The position numbers and the translations under genes were made by a program. This document shows positions 17,557 to 25,236 of a DNA stretch of 64,000 nt, piece by piece. Under the pieces are notes generated by a model. The model saw only the letters and a list, made by a program, of their open reading frames with translations. It ran no database searches and had not been told where the DNA came from. Numbering within the stretch: the first letter of the stretch is position 1; every line of letters starts with the position of its first letter. The stretch comes from Deltaproteobacteria bacterium (lineage in GTDB: Bacteria > Myxococcota > Kuafuiibacteriia > Kuafuiibacteriales > Kuafuiibacteriaceae): assembly GCA_016703535.1 (NCBI GenBank), contig JADJBV010000002.1, forward strand, positions 248,001 to 312,000, read 5' to 3'.

Positions 17557-18381
17557 ATGGACCGAGTGCGGCGGTCATTCTTCAGGCTTGGCGCTTTGGC
17601 TTTGGCCGGCTTGTTCGTGGGGCTGGCGGCCCATGCGCCTCGGGCCGAGGCCCTGAGCTGCATTTCATATGTCCCACCTGATCACATCGGTGACGCCGAC
17701 CACCCCATCTCACGCTACGAGTTGCTGTGGGGAGTCGGGTCTTGGGAGGTGACCGTCGAAGGGAGCACCCTGAGCCTCGGCCGCCACTCCCACATCTCGA
17801 CCCGCGACAAGGGGCCCTGGGAGACGGTCCACCTCTGGGCACCTGACCCGGCGCCAGAGCCGACCCAGCGTTACGTCGTCAAGAGCAATTTGTACGAGCG
17901 CTTCCGGTTCTCTCCAACGGATGCTCCACCCCGCGAATCGTCCTACGCGGTCTTGGTGGAGGTTCGAGGTTCCTCCGTCAGGCTCCGCCTCGAGGGCCTC
18001 GGCCTTCTGCTCGTGGACACCCAACACGGCCAGGAGTTCGATGAGCTGCGGCTCGACGGGATCGTCGATGGCTTCGACGCCAACGCGCCCGACGCGCCGG
18101 GGCTCGGGATCCCGCTGGGCTACAAGGACTGCGAGCAGCGAGGGATCTCGGCGACGCCCGGGTCGACCCTCGACCTGAGCGTAGGGATCGTGCGGATCGA
18201 TGGGACCTTCCTGGGGTGGGAGCGCCGGAGCATCGACATCCCTGAGCTCGAAGAGCCGGGCGGTTGCCGCTGCATCCATGGCCAGCCCTGGCGCGGATCC
18301 GTCGGGCTCCTGGCGTTGCTGCTTGCGATGTTCCTGGTCGTGGGGCGCCGCTCTGAGGGCGCTTCCGTGATGGTCCGCTGA
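17557..18381 (+). CDS. Secreted protein with MYXO-CTERM-like sorting tail
   Basis: A signal peptide (residues 1-33, hydrophobic core L-A-L-A-G-L-F-V-G-L-A-A) precedes about 200 residues of unrecognised beta-rich sequence. The C-terminus carries G-G-C-R-C, then a membrane helix (V-G-L-L-A-L-L-L-A-M-F-L-V-V-G) and an R-R cluster. This Cys/helix/Arg layout is the MYXO-CTERM sorting signal processed to anchor proteins at the cell surface in Myxococcota. It starts 36 bp after the SQR gene but probably belongs to a different unit. The sorting signal is a good taxonomic clue; function is unknown. Confidence 0.75.
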   Translation: MDRVRRSFFRLGALALAGLFVGLAAHAPRAEALSCISYVPPDHIGDADHPISRYELLWGVGSWEVTVEGSTLSLGRHSHISTRDKGPWETVHLWAPDPAPEPTQRYVVKSNLYERFRFSPTDAPPRESSYAVLVEVRGSSVRLRLEGLGLLLVDTQHGQEFDELRLDGIVDGFDANAPDAPGLGIPLGYKDCEQRGISATPGSTLDLSVGIVRIDGTFLGWERRSIDIPELEEPGGCRCIHGQPWRGSVGLLALLLAMFLVVGRRSEGASVMVR

Positions 18382-18509
18382 GCCGGATCTGTGGCTTTGG
18401 GGCGGCCGGGCGAATCTCGCTCATGAAAAGGGGGCGCAGGTAGTGCGTCCGGATAGACCGGATTCAACAACGAAATCGAGGCAGGTGATCCAGCCCCGCC
18501 CCGTAAGGT

Positions 18510-18757
18510 GCTGACGGCATCGAGGAGCACGAGCGCATCACCGTCGAGCTCCCCCCGAGGCGCCTGTTTCCGCTCGCCCGCGAGCAATACCATCCGCGCG
18601 CGCTTCGCGAGTGCGTTTGGCCCGGTTCGCGAGCTGATCCAGTCATCGACGTATACGCGGTCTGCATCCGAGATATCGAGAGTTCGGCTGCCAACTTGTG
18701 CGGCGCTATCGGCGGGTCAAGAAATCCAATCCGTTCTCTCGAACGGGACACTGCAAG
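18510..18757 (-). pseudogene. Decayed IS630-family transposase N-terminus (copy 1)
   Basis: Read on the minus strand this gives D-D-W-I-S-S-R-T-G-P-N-A-L-A-K-R-A-R-M-V followed by L-L-A-G-E, the N-terminal helix-turn-helix entry typical of IS630 transposases (the R-A-R-I-V-L-L-A-x-E-G pattern). The frame then diverges and no DDE domain is present. About 65 bp upstream on the minus strand, AGTGTCCCGT at 18747-18756 matches the start of the MITE inverted repeat at 5508-5688, suggesting a related parent element. Identity to the remnant at 19.9-20.3 kb is about 85% over 130 bp (18561-18690 against 20142-20269). The rest of 18382-18920 holds no supportable gene. Confidence 0.6.
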
Positions 18758-18920
18758 CGAGAGCGCGATGGCTATGCGATCACTTTGTCTTTACCTTCGG
18801 ATCGACGCCCTCGCGAATGTCGCGAAGTGGTGGCGGTGGCGGCCGAGGCGTCGGGGGCGGGGTGGTTGTCGGAGTTGGCTTGGGTTTGGGTTCTGATTCC
18901 GCCACGTGGGCCTCCAGCGA

Positions 18921-19496
18921 TTAGGGGAAGAGATACCGTAGCACAACATACGGCACCGAGGTGATGGCGGTTGCTGCAATAGCCTTCGCCAGTTCGAGCA
19001 GACACAAGTGTCGAAGGTACGACTTTTGGTCGTTGGCGGCAGTGTTTACGTCGCAGGCCTGGGCGAGTTGCGCTACGTAGTCTTCTACAAACATTTCATC
19101 AACGGTCTGAGGCTCCCCCGGATTCGACCTCCTGTAGTCTTCCAGAACTCTGCGCTGCTTCTCCCAGGTTCCTACCGTTGGCATCCCCTTGAACTTGTGA
19201 CCTTCGGCGCAGGCATAGGCGTGGTAGGCGCACTTCGCGAGGTACACGACCTGGAACGCTACACCCACGAAAAGGAGGGCAACGAAAAATGCAAGGAGTG
19301 GTTCGTTGATAAGCCCCCCTGGTTTGACGAATCGACCCTGATCGACGAACTGAACCATCGCTGCGAGGAGCACAGCGACGACTCCGAGTGGAAGAGTTAG
19401 GCTATCATTGATCTTCCCGGTCCGGTCCGCCTCGGAGTAGTAGGCGCGCTCGCAGATCTCGAGGTACGCCGCGCGCTGAATCTGTCGCTCTTGCAT
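18921..19496 (-). CDS. Small membrane protein with 2-3 transmembrane helices
   Basis: Using the ATG at 19496 gives 191 residues: a polar N-terminal helix (Q-R-A-A-Y-L-E-I-C-E-R-A-Y-Y-S-E-A-D-R-T), two membrane helices (L-P-L-G-V-V-A-V-L-L-A-A and L-L-A-F-F-V-A-L-L-F-V-G-V-A-F), a cytoplasmic region, and a possible third helix at the end. This resembles the SLATT-like membrane effectors and other two-helix defence-associated proteins, but the match is only architectural. Codon use and GC are lower than in the flanking genes, suggesting acquisition by transfer. An upstream start at 19631 is possible but lacks the conserved look. Confidence 0.6.
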   Translation of the reverse strand: MQERQIQRAAYLEICERAYYSEADRTGKINDSLTLPLGVVAVLLAAMVQFVDQGRFVKPGGLINEPLLAFFVALLFVGVAFQVVYLAKCAYHAYACAEGHKFKGMPTVGTWEKQRRVLEDYRRSNPGEPQTVDEMFVEDYVAQLAQACDVNTAANDQKSYLRHLCLLELAKAIAATAITSVPYVVLRYLFP

Positions 19497-19644
19497 CGGA
19501 CCAGCTGAGCATTGATGTGGCGGCGTAGCTTCCGTCGTAGTGAGTTGGACCACCATGGCAGCATGGCACCAGCGACTTGATAGGCTGTCAAGAACTGCGG
19601 GCGGCGCGATTGCAATCGGTCTCCGACGCAACTACGCTTGGTCG

Positions 19645-19911
19645 ATGGATGTCGACTTTTCGGAACTGCAAGAGGAGTTAAAGGATAAGCTCAATCTCGA
19701 ATGTGAGGTCTCAACGTTCGAGGGCGAGATGGACGGCAAGCTCGTGATAGTCGAAGTGCGAGACTACGGTTCCGGTTTCAGTGGGGGCCGTTACACGGTG
19801 ACCGTTCGGGATCCCGGAAGCAATCGCGAGACAACCTCGAATGGAGCAAACTCAGTGGGCGAGGCTTGCTCGCTTCTTCATTGGGGCAAGCTCGATGTGA
19901 AGAAGCGCTAG
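19645..19911 (+). CDS. Small orphan protein, 88 aa
   Basis: The ATG at 19645 gives a compact acidic protein (D-V-D-F-S-E-L-Q-E-E-L-K-D-K-L at the start, S-G-G-R-Y-T-V-T-V-R-D in the middle) with predicted alpha/beta content and no recognised family. No strong ribosome site is visible. Its stop codon TAG lies in CTAG at 19908-19911, exactly where the decayed transposase begins. It is low in GC like the rest of the island. It could be a real orphan gene or an immunity-type small protein; nothing supports more. Confidence 0.45.
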   Translation: MDVDFSELQEELKDKLNLECEVSTFEGEMDGKLVIVEVRDYGSGFSGGRYTVTVRDPGSNRETTSNGANSVGEACSLLHWGKLDVKKR

Positions 19912-20267
19912 CGATGATCATTCAACTCCTTCACCCCGACGGGGTGCGAATCATCAACCGCCCCAATGCGTCGCACCCATAGGCACTTCCGCGATCGGCA
20001 TCGTGAGGAGCTCCGTGACTTGCTCGGAAATTGCGATTGAGGATCCGACCGGGACGCGAGCGCTCCTTCAGACCCCGGCTGAAAACCGCCACACCCACTT
20101 GTGGGGGTTGCGAACAGCCCGACCAGCTCATCCACCTCGGGCGCCTGTTTAGCCTCGCCCGTGAGCAATACCATCCGCGCGCTGTGCGAGTGCGTTTGGC
20201 CCGGTTCGCGAGCTGATCCAGTCTTCGAGGTGAGCAGGGTCTGCACCCGAGATATCGAGGGATCGGG
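19912..20267 (-). pseudogene. Decayed IS630-family transposase N-terminus (copy 2)
   Basis: On the minus strand, three frames together reproduce an IS630 transposase N-terminus: D-W-I-S-S-R-T-G-P-N-A-L-A-Q-R-A-R-M-V, then a frameshifted S-R-G-L-K-E-R-S-R-P-G-R segment, then S-E-Q-V-T-E-L-L-T-M-P-I-A-E-V-P plus G-A-T-H-W. The last motif is characteristic of the family. The catalytic half is missing. The remnant is bounded by CTAG at 19908-19911 and 20268-20271, both of which coincide with stop codons of the two convergent flanking genes. Terminal inverted repeats are no longer recognisable. Confidence 0.7.
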
Positions 20268-20669
20268 CTAGCGCGCCGTCGTCGAGGTGCGAACGAGACG
20301 CTCACGGGGCGCCTTCATCCCAAAGACGCTCGAGACCCGCTGCTTCTTGGCTAGACCTTCCCGCAGACAGACCACGACGACAGGGGCTGTTGCGACGGAG
20401 AGTTCCGCGCCGGCGAAGGCGCCGTAGCCGATGCCCTGGGCATCGCTGTGGTACACCAGACATCGTTCACCGTTGGGTCGGCGCGTAACCTCGGCAACGG
20501 GCGAACCGCACTCCTGCAGCAGTTCGGCCTCGGCCCAACTGAGCTGGACCGCGCAGGCCCGAAAACCGCGGGGCTTCTCGAATCGTTGGATTGCAATAGT
20601 CGTAGGAAGCGTGCAACCGCACAGCCCGGCGAGGAGAAGGCCACCCATCACCGTCTTGAGTGCATTCAC
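20268..20669 (-). CDS. Small lipoprotein, 133 aa
   Basis: A GTG start at 20669 opens N-A-L-K-T-V-M-G-G-L-L-L-A-G-L-C-G-C, a lipoprotein signal with its modified cysteine. The mature part (R-G-F-R-A-C-A-V-Q-L-S-W-A-E-A-E-L-L-Q-E-C) contains a Trp/Cys helix, then a beta-rich segment ending V-V-V-V-C-L-R-E-G-L, which resembles SmpA/OmlA-style small outer-membrane lipoproteins only loosely. A longer reading from 20786 would precede the signal peptide and is unlikely. Its stop lies in the CTAG bounding the transposase remnant. Confidence 0.6.
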   Translation of the reverse strand: MNALKTVMGGLLLAGLCGCTLPTTIAIQRFEKPRGFRACAVQLSWAEAELLQECGSPVAEVTRRPNGERCLVYHSDAQGIGYGAFAGAELSVATAPVVVVCLREGLAKKQRVSSVFGMKAPRERLVRTSTTAR

Positions 20670-21174
20670 CGCGGGGAAGGTCGCCGCGCCTGGGCGCGGG
20701 GTCAATCCCACACTATGGGGCAAGGTGGGCGAGAAGGCGCGGTGGGCACAACGCCCCCGGACAAAGAGGCGCGTGGCAGGTGGCAATGTCGCGAAAGACT
20801 CGCCGCAGATGATTGCTAAATACGACTCTTGCGAGCCGCGCTAGATCTGGAGAAGTTCACGACAAGACTCTGTGAGCAGCCCCAAATACCTCAGCCTCGG
20901 AACTCAGGGCCAGGCCAGGATGGCACCCCGGTGGTGGAATACGCGGAACTCCCGGCGCTCGAGTGATCCGAGAAGCTCAGTAGGGCCGTGTCCCGGGCCG
21001 AAGTAGTCAAGGCCCTTCTTGAGGCTGGCCTCGAGGCTCACCCGGTGGACGAGGGCAGGCGGCTCTCCTTCGTGGCCTCGCCCCGATTCCCGCTCGGGAA
21101 CGCGCCTCTCTTCCGAGGCTTCGCCTTGCCACCTTAGATGGGCGGCGCCTACTACTCGAAGAGAAAAAGGGGTG
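20670..21174. other. Intergenic stretch with a possible gene remnant
   Basis: No confident gene is visible. On the plus strand, bases from about 20890 to 21137 stay in one frame interrupted by a single TGA at 20964; the second half from GTG 20988 reads like protein (V-S-R-A-E-V-V-K-A-L-L-E-A-G-L-E). This may be the ruined end of an ankyrin-like or other gene. Longer frames here are shadows. The two tRNA-Ser genes follow directly. Confidence 0.3.
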
Positions 21175-21264
21175 CGGAGACGCAGGGATTCGAACCCTGG
21201 ATACCAGTTTTGCCGGTATACCGGTTTAGCAAACCGGCGCCTTCAGCCACTCGGCCACGTCTCC
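21175..21264 (-). tRNA. tRNA-Ser (anticodon GCT)
   Basis: The minus strand gives a 90-nt class II tRNA: acceptor GGAGACG pairs with CGTCTCC, the anticodon stem C-C-G-G-T/A-C-C-G-G encloses loop T-T-G-C-T-A-A with anticodon GCT, a long variable arm (TATACCGG...) is present, and the T arm reads GGTTCGAATCC. The discriminator base is G. CCA is not encoded. Confidence 0.95.
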
Positions 21265-21305
21265 ATCACCAGACTGCCAAACAACAAAAACACCAACCAA
21301 ACGTA

Positions 21306-21395
21306 CGGAGCAGGAGGGATTCGAACCCCCGGTACGGCTCAACACCGTACGGCGGTTTTCAAAACCGCTGCCTTCAACCACTCGGCCACTGCTCC
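21306..21395 (-). tRNA. tRNA-Ser (anticodon TGA)
   Basis: A second 90-nt class II tRNA on the minus strand, with acceptor GGAGCAG pairing CTGCTCC, anticodon loop T-T-T-G-A-A-A (TGA), a long variable arm built on CCGTACGGTGTTGAGCCGTACC and T arm GGTTCGAATCC. It lies 41 bp upstream of the GCT isoacceptor and is probably cotranscribed with it. Confidence 0.95.
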
Positions 21396-21499
21396 GTGGT
21401 CGCCCCGAAGAGCGCCTCTATAGCCTCAACGAACCGAGGGTGCAAGGCAAGAGCGGCGGGGCGGTGGCGGGCGCGGGCCGGTTGGGGTACGCGATCGGC

Positions 21500-23326
21500 A
21501 TGGCCGAACACGCCCCCTTGCCCGGCTGGGCCGATCAGATCCGAACCACGTACCTCCGCGGGGAAGCGTCGGTTTTTATCCTTCATGGCAACGTCTACGA
21601 CCTGATCCTGCACAAAGGTGAGCTGGTCTCGCTGACCGACTTTCTGGCCAACGTCCTGCTCGCCAAGAAGCCGGTCGTCTGCCAGTACAACCCGTCCCTG
21701 GGGGTCAAGTTCCGGAAGAAGGACGCCAAGATCGGCAACCTCGAGGAGCTGCTCGGGGAGGGGGGTGTGCCCGAGAAGCTGGAGGCGATCGAGAAGATGT
21801 TGCGGACCACCGACGGGGTGGCGCTGATCCTCGACTACGCCGAGGTGATGGCCCCGGCCGCCGACAACAGCTTCTTGGCCGACGCGGATCGCCGGGCGGT
21901 GGTGACGCTCCACCGCTGGAGCATGGACCGGAGCTTCGAGAACACCGACAGCGTGGTGATTCTGGTGGCCGAGTCCTTGGCGGGCTTGTCGCCGATGCTC
22001 TCGACCAACCCTCGGATCGCCACCATCAACGTGCCGCTGCCGGACTCGGAGGCCCGGGCCGAGCTGATCCGCTCCCTCGAGCCCGAAGCCAACGCCCGAG
22101 AGATCGAACGGCTGACCGCCCACTCGGCGGGCCTGAAGACCGTGCAGGTTCGGGGCATCTTGTTGCCCGGTGAAGACGCGGAAGAGGCTTTCGCCGAACG
22201 GTACGAGTTGATCCGGGAGATCTTGGGTGAGGCCCACGACGCCCTGAAGCGGGCCAAAAAGCTCACCCGGATGACCTCGGGCATGACCCGGGATCAGGTC
22301 ATCTCGTACCTGCGGGAACGGGAGGGCCTGGACGTGGCCGCCCGCCACCAAAAAGACGACGGCCGCTACGACGAGGTGTTGCGCCTCTTGGCCAAGCGGA
22401 AGCGCGAGATCTTGGAGAAGGAGTGTTACGGGCTGGTCGAGTTCGTGGAGCCCGATCACGACTTCGGCGCGGTCGGCGGCATGGAAGAGGTGAAGCGGGA
22501 GTTGATGCAGATCGCCATCAACGTCCGGGACGGCAACACCAAACGGGTGCCGATGGGCCTCTTGTTCACCGGGCCGATGGGCACCGGCAAGACCTTCGTG
22601 GCCGAGGCTTTTGCCCGCTCTTCGGGGCTGACGGCGATCAAGCTGAAGAACTTTCGGAGCAAGTGGGTCGGCGCCACCGAAGGCAACCTGGAGAAGATCC
22701 TCAGCGTGGTGAAGGCCCTGGGCAACGTCCTGGTGATCATCGACGAGGGCGATCGGGCCTTCGGCAACAACGACGGCGACGGCGACGGCGGCACCTCCAG
22801 CCGGGTCATCGCCCGGATCAAAGAGTTCATGAGCGACACCACCAACCGCGGGCGGGTGTTGTTCGTGTTGATGACCAACCGCCCCGACAAGTTGGACATC
22901 GACATCAAGCGGGCCGGCCGTTTGGATCGGAAGATCCCGTTCTTTTACGCCCAAGACGCCAACGAGGTGGAGCCGGTGTTGATGGCCCAGCTGCGGCGGC
23001 ACAAGGTGGCCCACGAGCTGGAGTTGCCCCGGGATCGGGATCAGACCTCGGCTCGGCTGGTCGGTTACTCCAACGCCGACATCGAGGCCCTGGTTTTGGC
23101 CGCCAACGATCGGGCCGAGGCCGCCGGAGAGCGGGTCACGGCGGCGACCTTGAGTAAGGTGATCGACGACTACCTGCCGTCCCGGGACGCCAACATGCTC
23201 GAGTACATGGAGCTCCTCGCGGTGTTCGAGTCCTCGAGCCGGGCCATGTTGCCCAAGCGGTACCAGGCGATGCTCGTCTCCGAACTGCAAGACAAGTTGC
23301 GAAACCTGCAGCGGTTGGTGCGCTGA
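21500..23326 (+). CDS. AAA+ ATPase of the classic clade, 608 aa
   Basis: Starting at ATG 21500 (M-A-E-H-A-P), the protein has a degenerate N-terminal AAA-like domain (residues about 20-250, with V-F-I-L-H-G-N and L-I-L-D-Y-A-E) and a C-terminal active AAA+ module: Walker A G-P-M-G-T-G-K-T, Walker B V-L-V-I-I-D-E-G-D, sensor/second-region-of-homology T-N-R-P-D-K-L-D and R-A-G-R-L-D-R. Members act on protein complexes or vesicle-like substrates. No partner gene shares its strand closely: the HEAT-repeat gene follows after a palindromic element. The ATPase class is certain; the substrate is unknown. Confidence 0.88.
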   Translation: MAEHAPLPGWADQIRTTYLRGEASVFILHGNVYDLILHKGELVSLTDFLANVLLAKKPVVCQYNPSLGVKFRKKDAKIGNLEELLGEGGVPEKLEAIEKMLRTTDGVALILDYAEVMAPAADNSFLADADRRAVVTLHRWSMDRSFENTDSVVILVAESLAGLSPMLSTNPRIATINVPLPDSEARAELIRSLEPEANAREIERLTAHSAGLKTVQVRGILLPGEDAEEAFAERYELIREILGEAHDALKRAKKLTRMTSGMTRDQVISYLREREGLDVAARHQKDDGRYDEVLRLLAKRKREILEKECYGLVEFVEPDHDFGAVGGMEEVKRELMQIAINVRDGNTKRVPMGLLFTGPMGTGKTFVAEAFARSSGLTAIKLKNFRSKWVGATEGNLEKILSVVKALGNVLVIIDEGDRAFGNNDGDGDGGTSSRVIARIKEFMSDTTNRGRVLFVLMTNRPDKLDIDIKRAGRLDRKIPFFYAQDANEVEPVLMAQLRRHKVAHELELPRDRDQTSARLVGYSNADIEALVLAANDRAEAAGERVTAATLSKVIDDYLPSRDANMLEYMELLAVFESSSRAMLPKRYQAMLVSELQDKLRNLQRLVR

Positions 23327-23331
23327 GCCAA

Positions 23332-23489
23332 GGACCCCCGAATGGCCAAGTCGATCGTTTCGGCGGGTGAGGTGCCTGCCCAGCAAGGCGGGGCGCTGAA
23401 GGCATACTCGTTGTCTGGCGAGGCGTCCCAACAAAGCTGGGCAGGATGGATCGCCCGCCCAAACGGTCGACTTGGCCGTTCGGGGGTCC
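23332..23489. repeat. 158-bp near-perfect palindromic element (MITE-like)
   Basis: The arm GGACCCCCGAATGGCCAAG (from 23332) is mirrored by its inverse starting at 23489 with about 4 mismatches in 38 bp, and a second mirrored block CCTGCCCAGC lies further in. It fills the whole gap between the ATPase gene and the HEAT-repeat gene. The flanks include TGAG on both sides, which could be a target duplication. It could be a small mobile element or a very large transcription terminator/attenuator. Confidence 0.7.
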
Positions 23490-23493
23490 TGAG

Positions 23494-25236
23494 ATGGTGA
23501 AGGAGCGGGCGGCCGTAGGAGTGGGGCGCGAGGTCGCTCGTGCGCTCCAGATCTTTGCCCGGACCGCCCGGGCCCGGCAGCTCTACGCGCCCAACAACGC
23601 CATCTTGCGGCGGATGATCGACGAGCTCACCCAGGCCTTCACCGAGGCGCTCAAGATCGTGCCGGAGTTGACCATCAAGGTCCGGCCCGAGGCGCTGTTG
23701 TTCGACGACGAGGTGGTGCTCGACGAACCCAACCCCGAGCAGTCGATCCCCTTCGTTTATTTTCGGGACGGGATCCGCCGCCTGGACTTTGTCCGTGGTT
23801 TGGAGCCCCGGGAACTCCAGATCTTGCTCGACGCCACCGCCCAGGGCTTCAACTTCTCGGGCTTCGGCGACGACATCGTGGCCCGGCTTTGGCACCACGA
23901 CCTCGAACACCTGCGTTACCTGGTCCTCGACACCACCATCGTCGCCGCCGGCAAAGACCCCGGAGCCCCGCCGGCCCCTGGGGACTACGACCTCGACGCC
24001 CAGATCGACGGCTTCCTCCGGGAGATCTACGGCGACAGCTCCGACGACGTCGGCCCCAAGTCCCTCCACGTCGATCGCAGTGACCTCGCCGCCAAGGCCA
24101 TCGCTGAGACCTTGGACGCGGTGGAAGAGTTGGCCCCCGGCTTTCATCCGCCCCGGGCCTTCCTCCAGCCCCCGGCCTACGCTTGGGATGCCCGGGAGAA
24201 GGTCCAAAGTGAAAGTGAGTCCGAGCTCGCTTTGGGCACCGCCACCGCCGCCATCGCCGCCCTTGGGGCGCCGTTGCCCGATGGGGATCTCAACTCTTTG
24301 GCCGACGGTTTGCTCCGAATCTTCGACGCCGCCTTGGTCAACCGGGAGATCAAGTTGGCCACCAAAATTGTCCACGGCGTTCGCCGTTTGGAAGGGGGTC
24401 CCGCCGAATCCCGGGCCCGTCGTTGGTTGGCAGAAGGGGTCAGCGACGCCCGGCTCCGCCAAGCGGTGCAGATCTACCAAAGCCTGATCGCCGACGACGA
24501 TCGTCACGCCATCATGCGTTTTTTCCGGGTGTGTGGGCCGACCGCGGTCCCCTCCTTGCTGGGCATGTTGCCCAGCTTCGGTGAACAAGCGATGCGGCGC
24601 CGCTTCGCCGACGTGGCCTTGGAGATCGGCTTCGAGGACCTCGGGCCGATTCAAGAGTTGGTCACCAGCGAACAGGCCTTCGTCGCTGAAGAGGGCATCT
24701 ACCTGCTCGCTCAGATCGGCACCGAACCGGCCTTGGCGATGTTGTCGGCGGCGGCCTCTCACGAGCGGGCTGAGGTGCGCATGGCGGCCCTGACCGCGGC
24801 CGACAAGTTGCCGCCCCAACGCCTGCAAGCCTTGGCGGCGCCGCTCCTCGACGATCCCGAGCCCAAGATCAAGGCCGCGGCGGCCCGGGCCTTTGCCAGG
24901 GTGCGCAGCCCCGACGCCTTGGCCACCATTGAACGTTACGCGGTTTCGCCCGAGCTGGAGCGAGAGGCCTACGAGGTGAAGCGGGCCTTTTTGGTGGCCT
25001 ACGCGCTCCTCGCCCAGGTGCGGGCCATCTCGGTGTTGGCCAACTACGTCAAACGCGGCGACGGACTCTTGGCCAAAAAGGAGATCGAAGATCTGGGCGT
25101 GGCCGCCGCGGAAGCGCTGGTGGTGTTGCGGACCCCACGTACGGTGGAGGTCCTGAAGAAGGCGGTCGGTGGACGCAGCAAACGGATCCGCGAGACCGCT
25201 CGGGCCGCGCTCCTCCGCATGAAGGAGGGCAAGTGA
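23494..25236 (+). CDS. HEAT-repeat protein, 580 aa
   Basis: The ATG at 23494 was chosen because earlier in-frame Met lies inside the palindromic element. The N-terminal 150 residues are alpha/beta-like (R-A-R-Q-L-Y-A-P-N-N, F-D-D-E-V-V-L-D-E-P); the C-terminal half from about residue 270 contains helical repeats of the HEAT type (L-L-D-D-P-E-P-K-I-K-A-A-A-A-R-A-F-A). Such proteins scaffold complexes. The N-terminal portion shares layout with the following gene (both open with a helical segment ending in a Y-A/H-D-P-A-N-R-A-like motif), suggesting a functional pair. Its stop overlaps the next start by 4 bp. Confidence 0.75.
   Translation: MVKERAAVGVGREVARALQIFARTARARQLYAPNNAILRRMIDELTQAFTEALKIVPELTIKVRPEALLFDDEVVLDEPNPEQSIPFVYFRDGIRRLDFVRGLEPRELQILLDATAQGFNFSGFGDDIVARLWHHDLEHLRYLVLDTTIVAAGKDPGAPPAPGDYDLDAQIDGFLREIYGDSSDDVGPKSLHVDRSDLAAKAIAETLDAVEELAPGFHPPRAFLQPPAYAWDAREKVQSESESELALGTATAAIAALGAPLPDGDLNSLADGLLRIFDAALVNREIKLATKIVHGVRRLEGGPAESRARRWLAEGVSDARLRQAVQIYQSLIADDDRHAIMRFFRVCGPTAVPSLLGMLPSFGEQAMRRRFADVALEIGFEDLGPIQELVTSEQAFVAEEGIYLLAQIGTEPALAMLSAAASHERAEVRMAALTAADKLPPQRLQALAAPLLDDPEPKIKAAAARAFARVRSPDALATIERYAVSPELEREAYEVKRAFLVAYALLAQVRAISVLANYVKRGDGLLAKKEIEDLGVAAAEALVVLRTPRTVEVLKKAVGGRSKRIRETARAALLRMKEGK

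Noticed and set aside
18508..18924. 138-codon plus-strand frame in the accessory island
   Set aside because: Ser/Arg/Gly-rich with no recognisable domain, and it overlaps the minus-strand IS630 remnant, which explains the sequence better.
21019..21605. Frames spanning the tRNA-Ser genes
   Set aside because: They read through structured tRNA sequence and end in the next gene's leader; no coding support.
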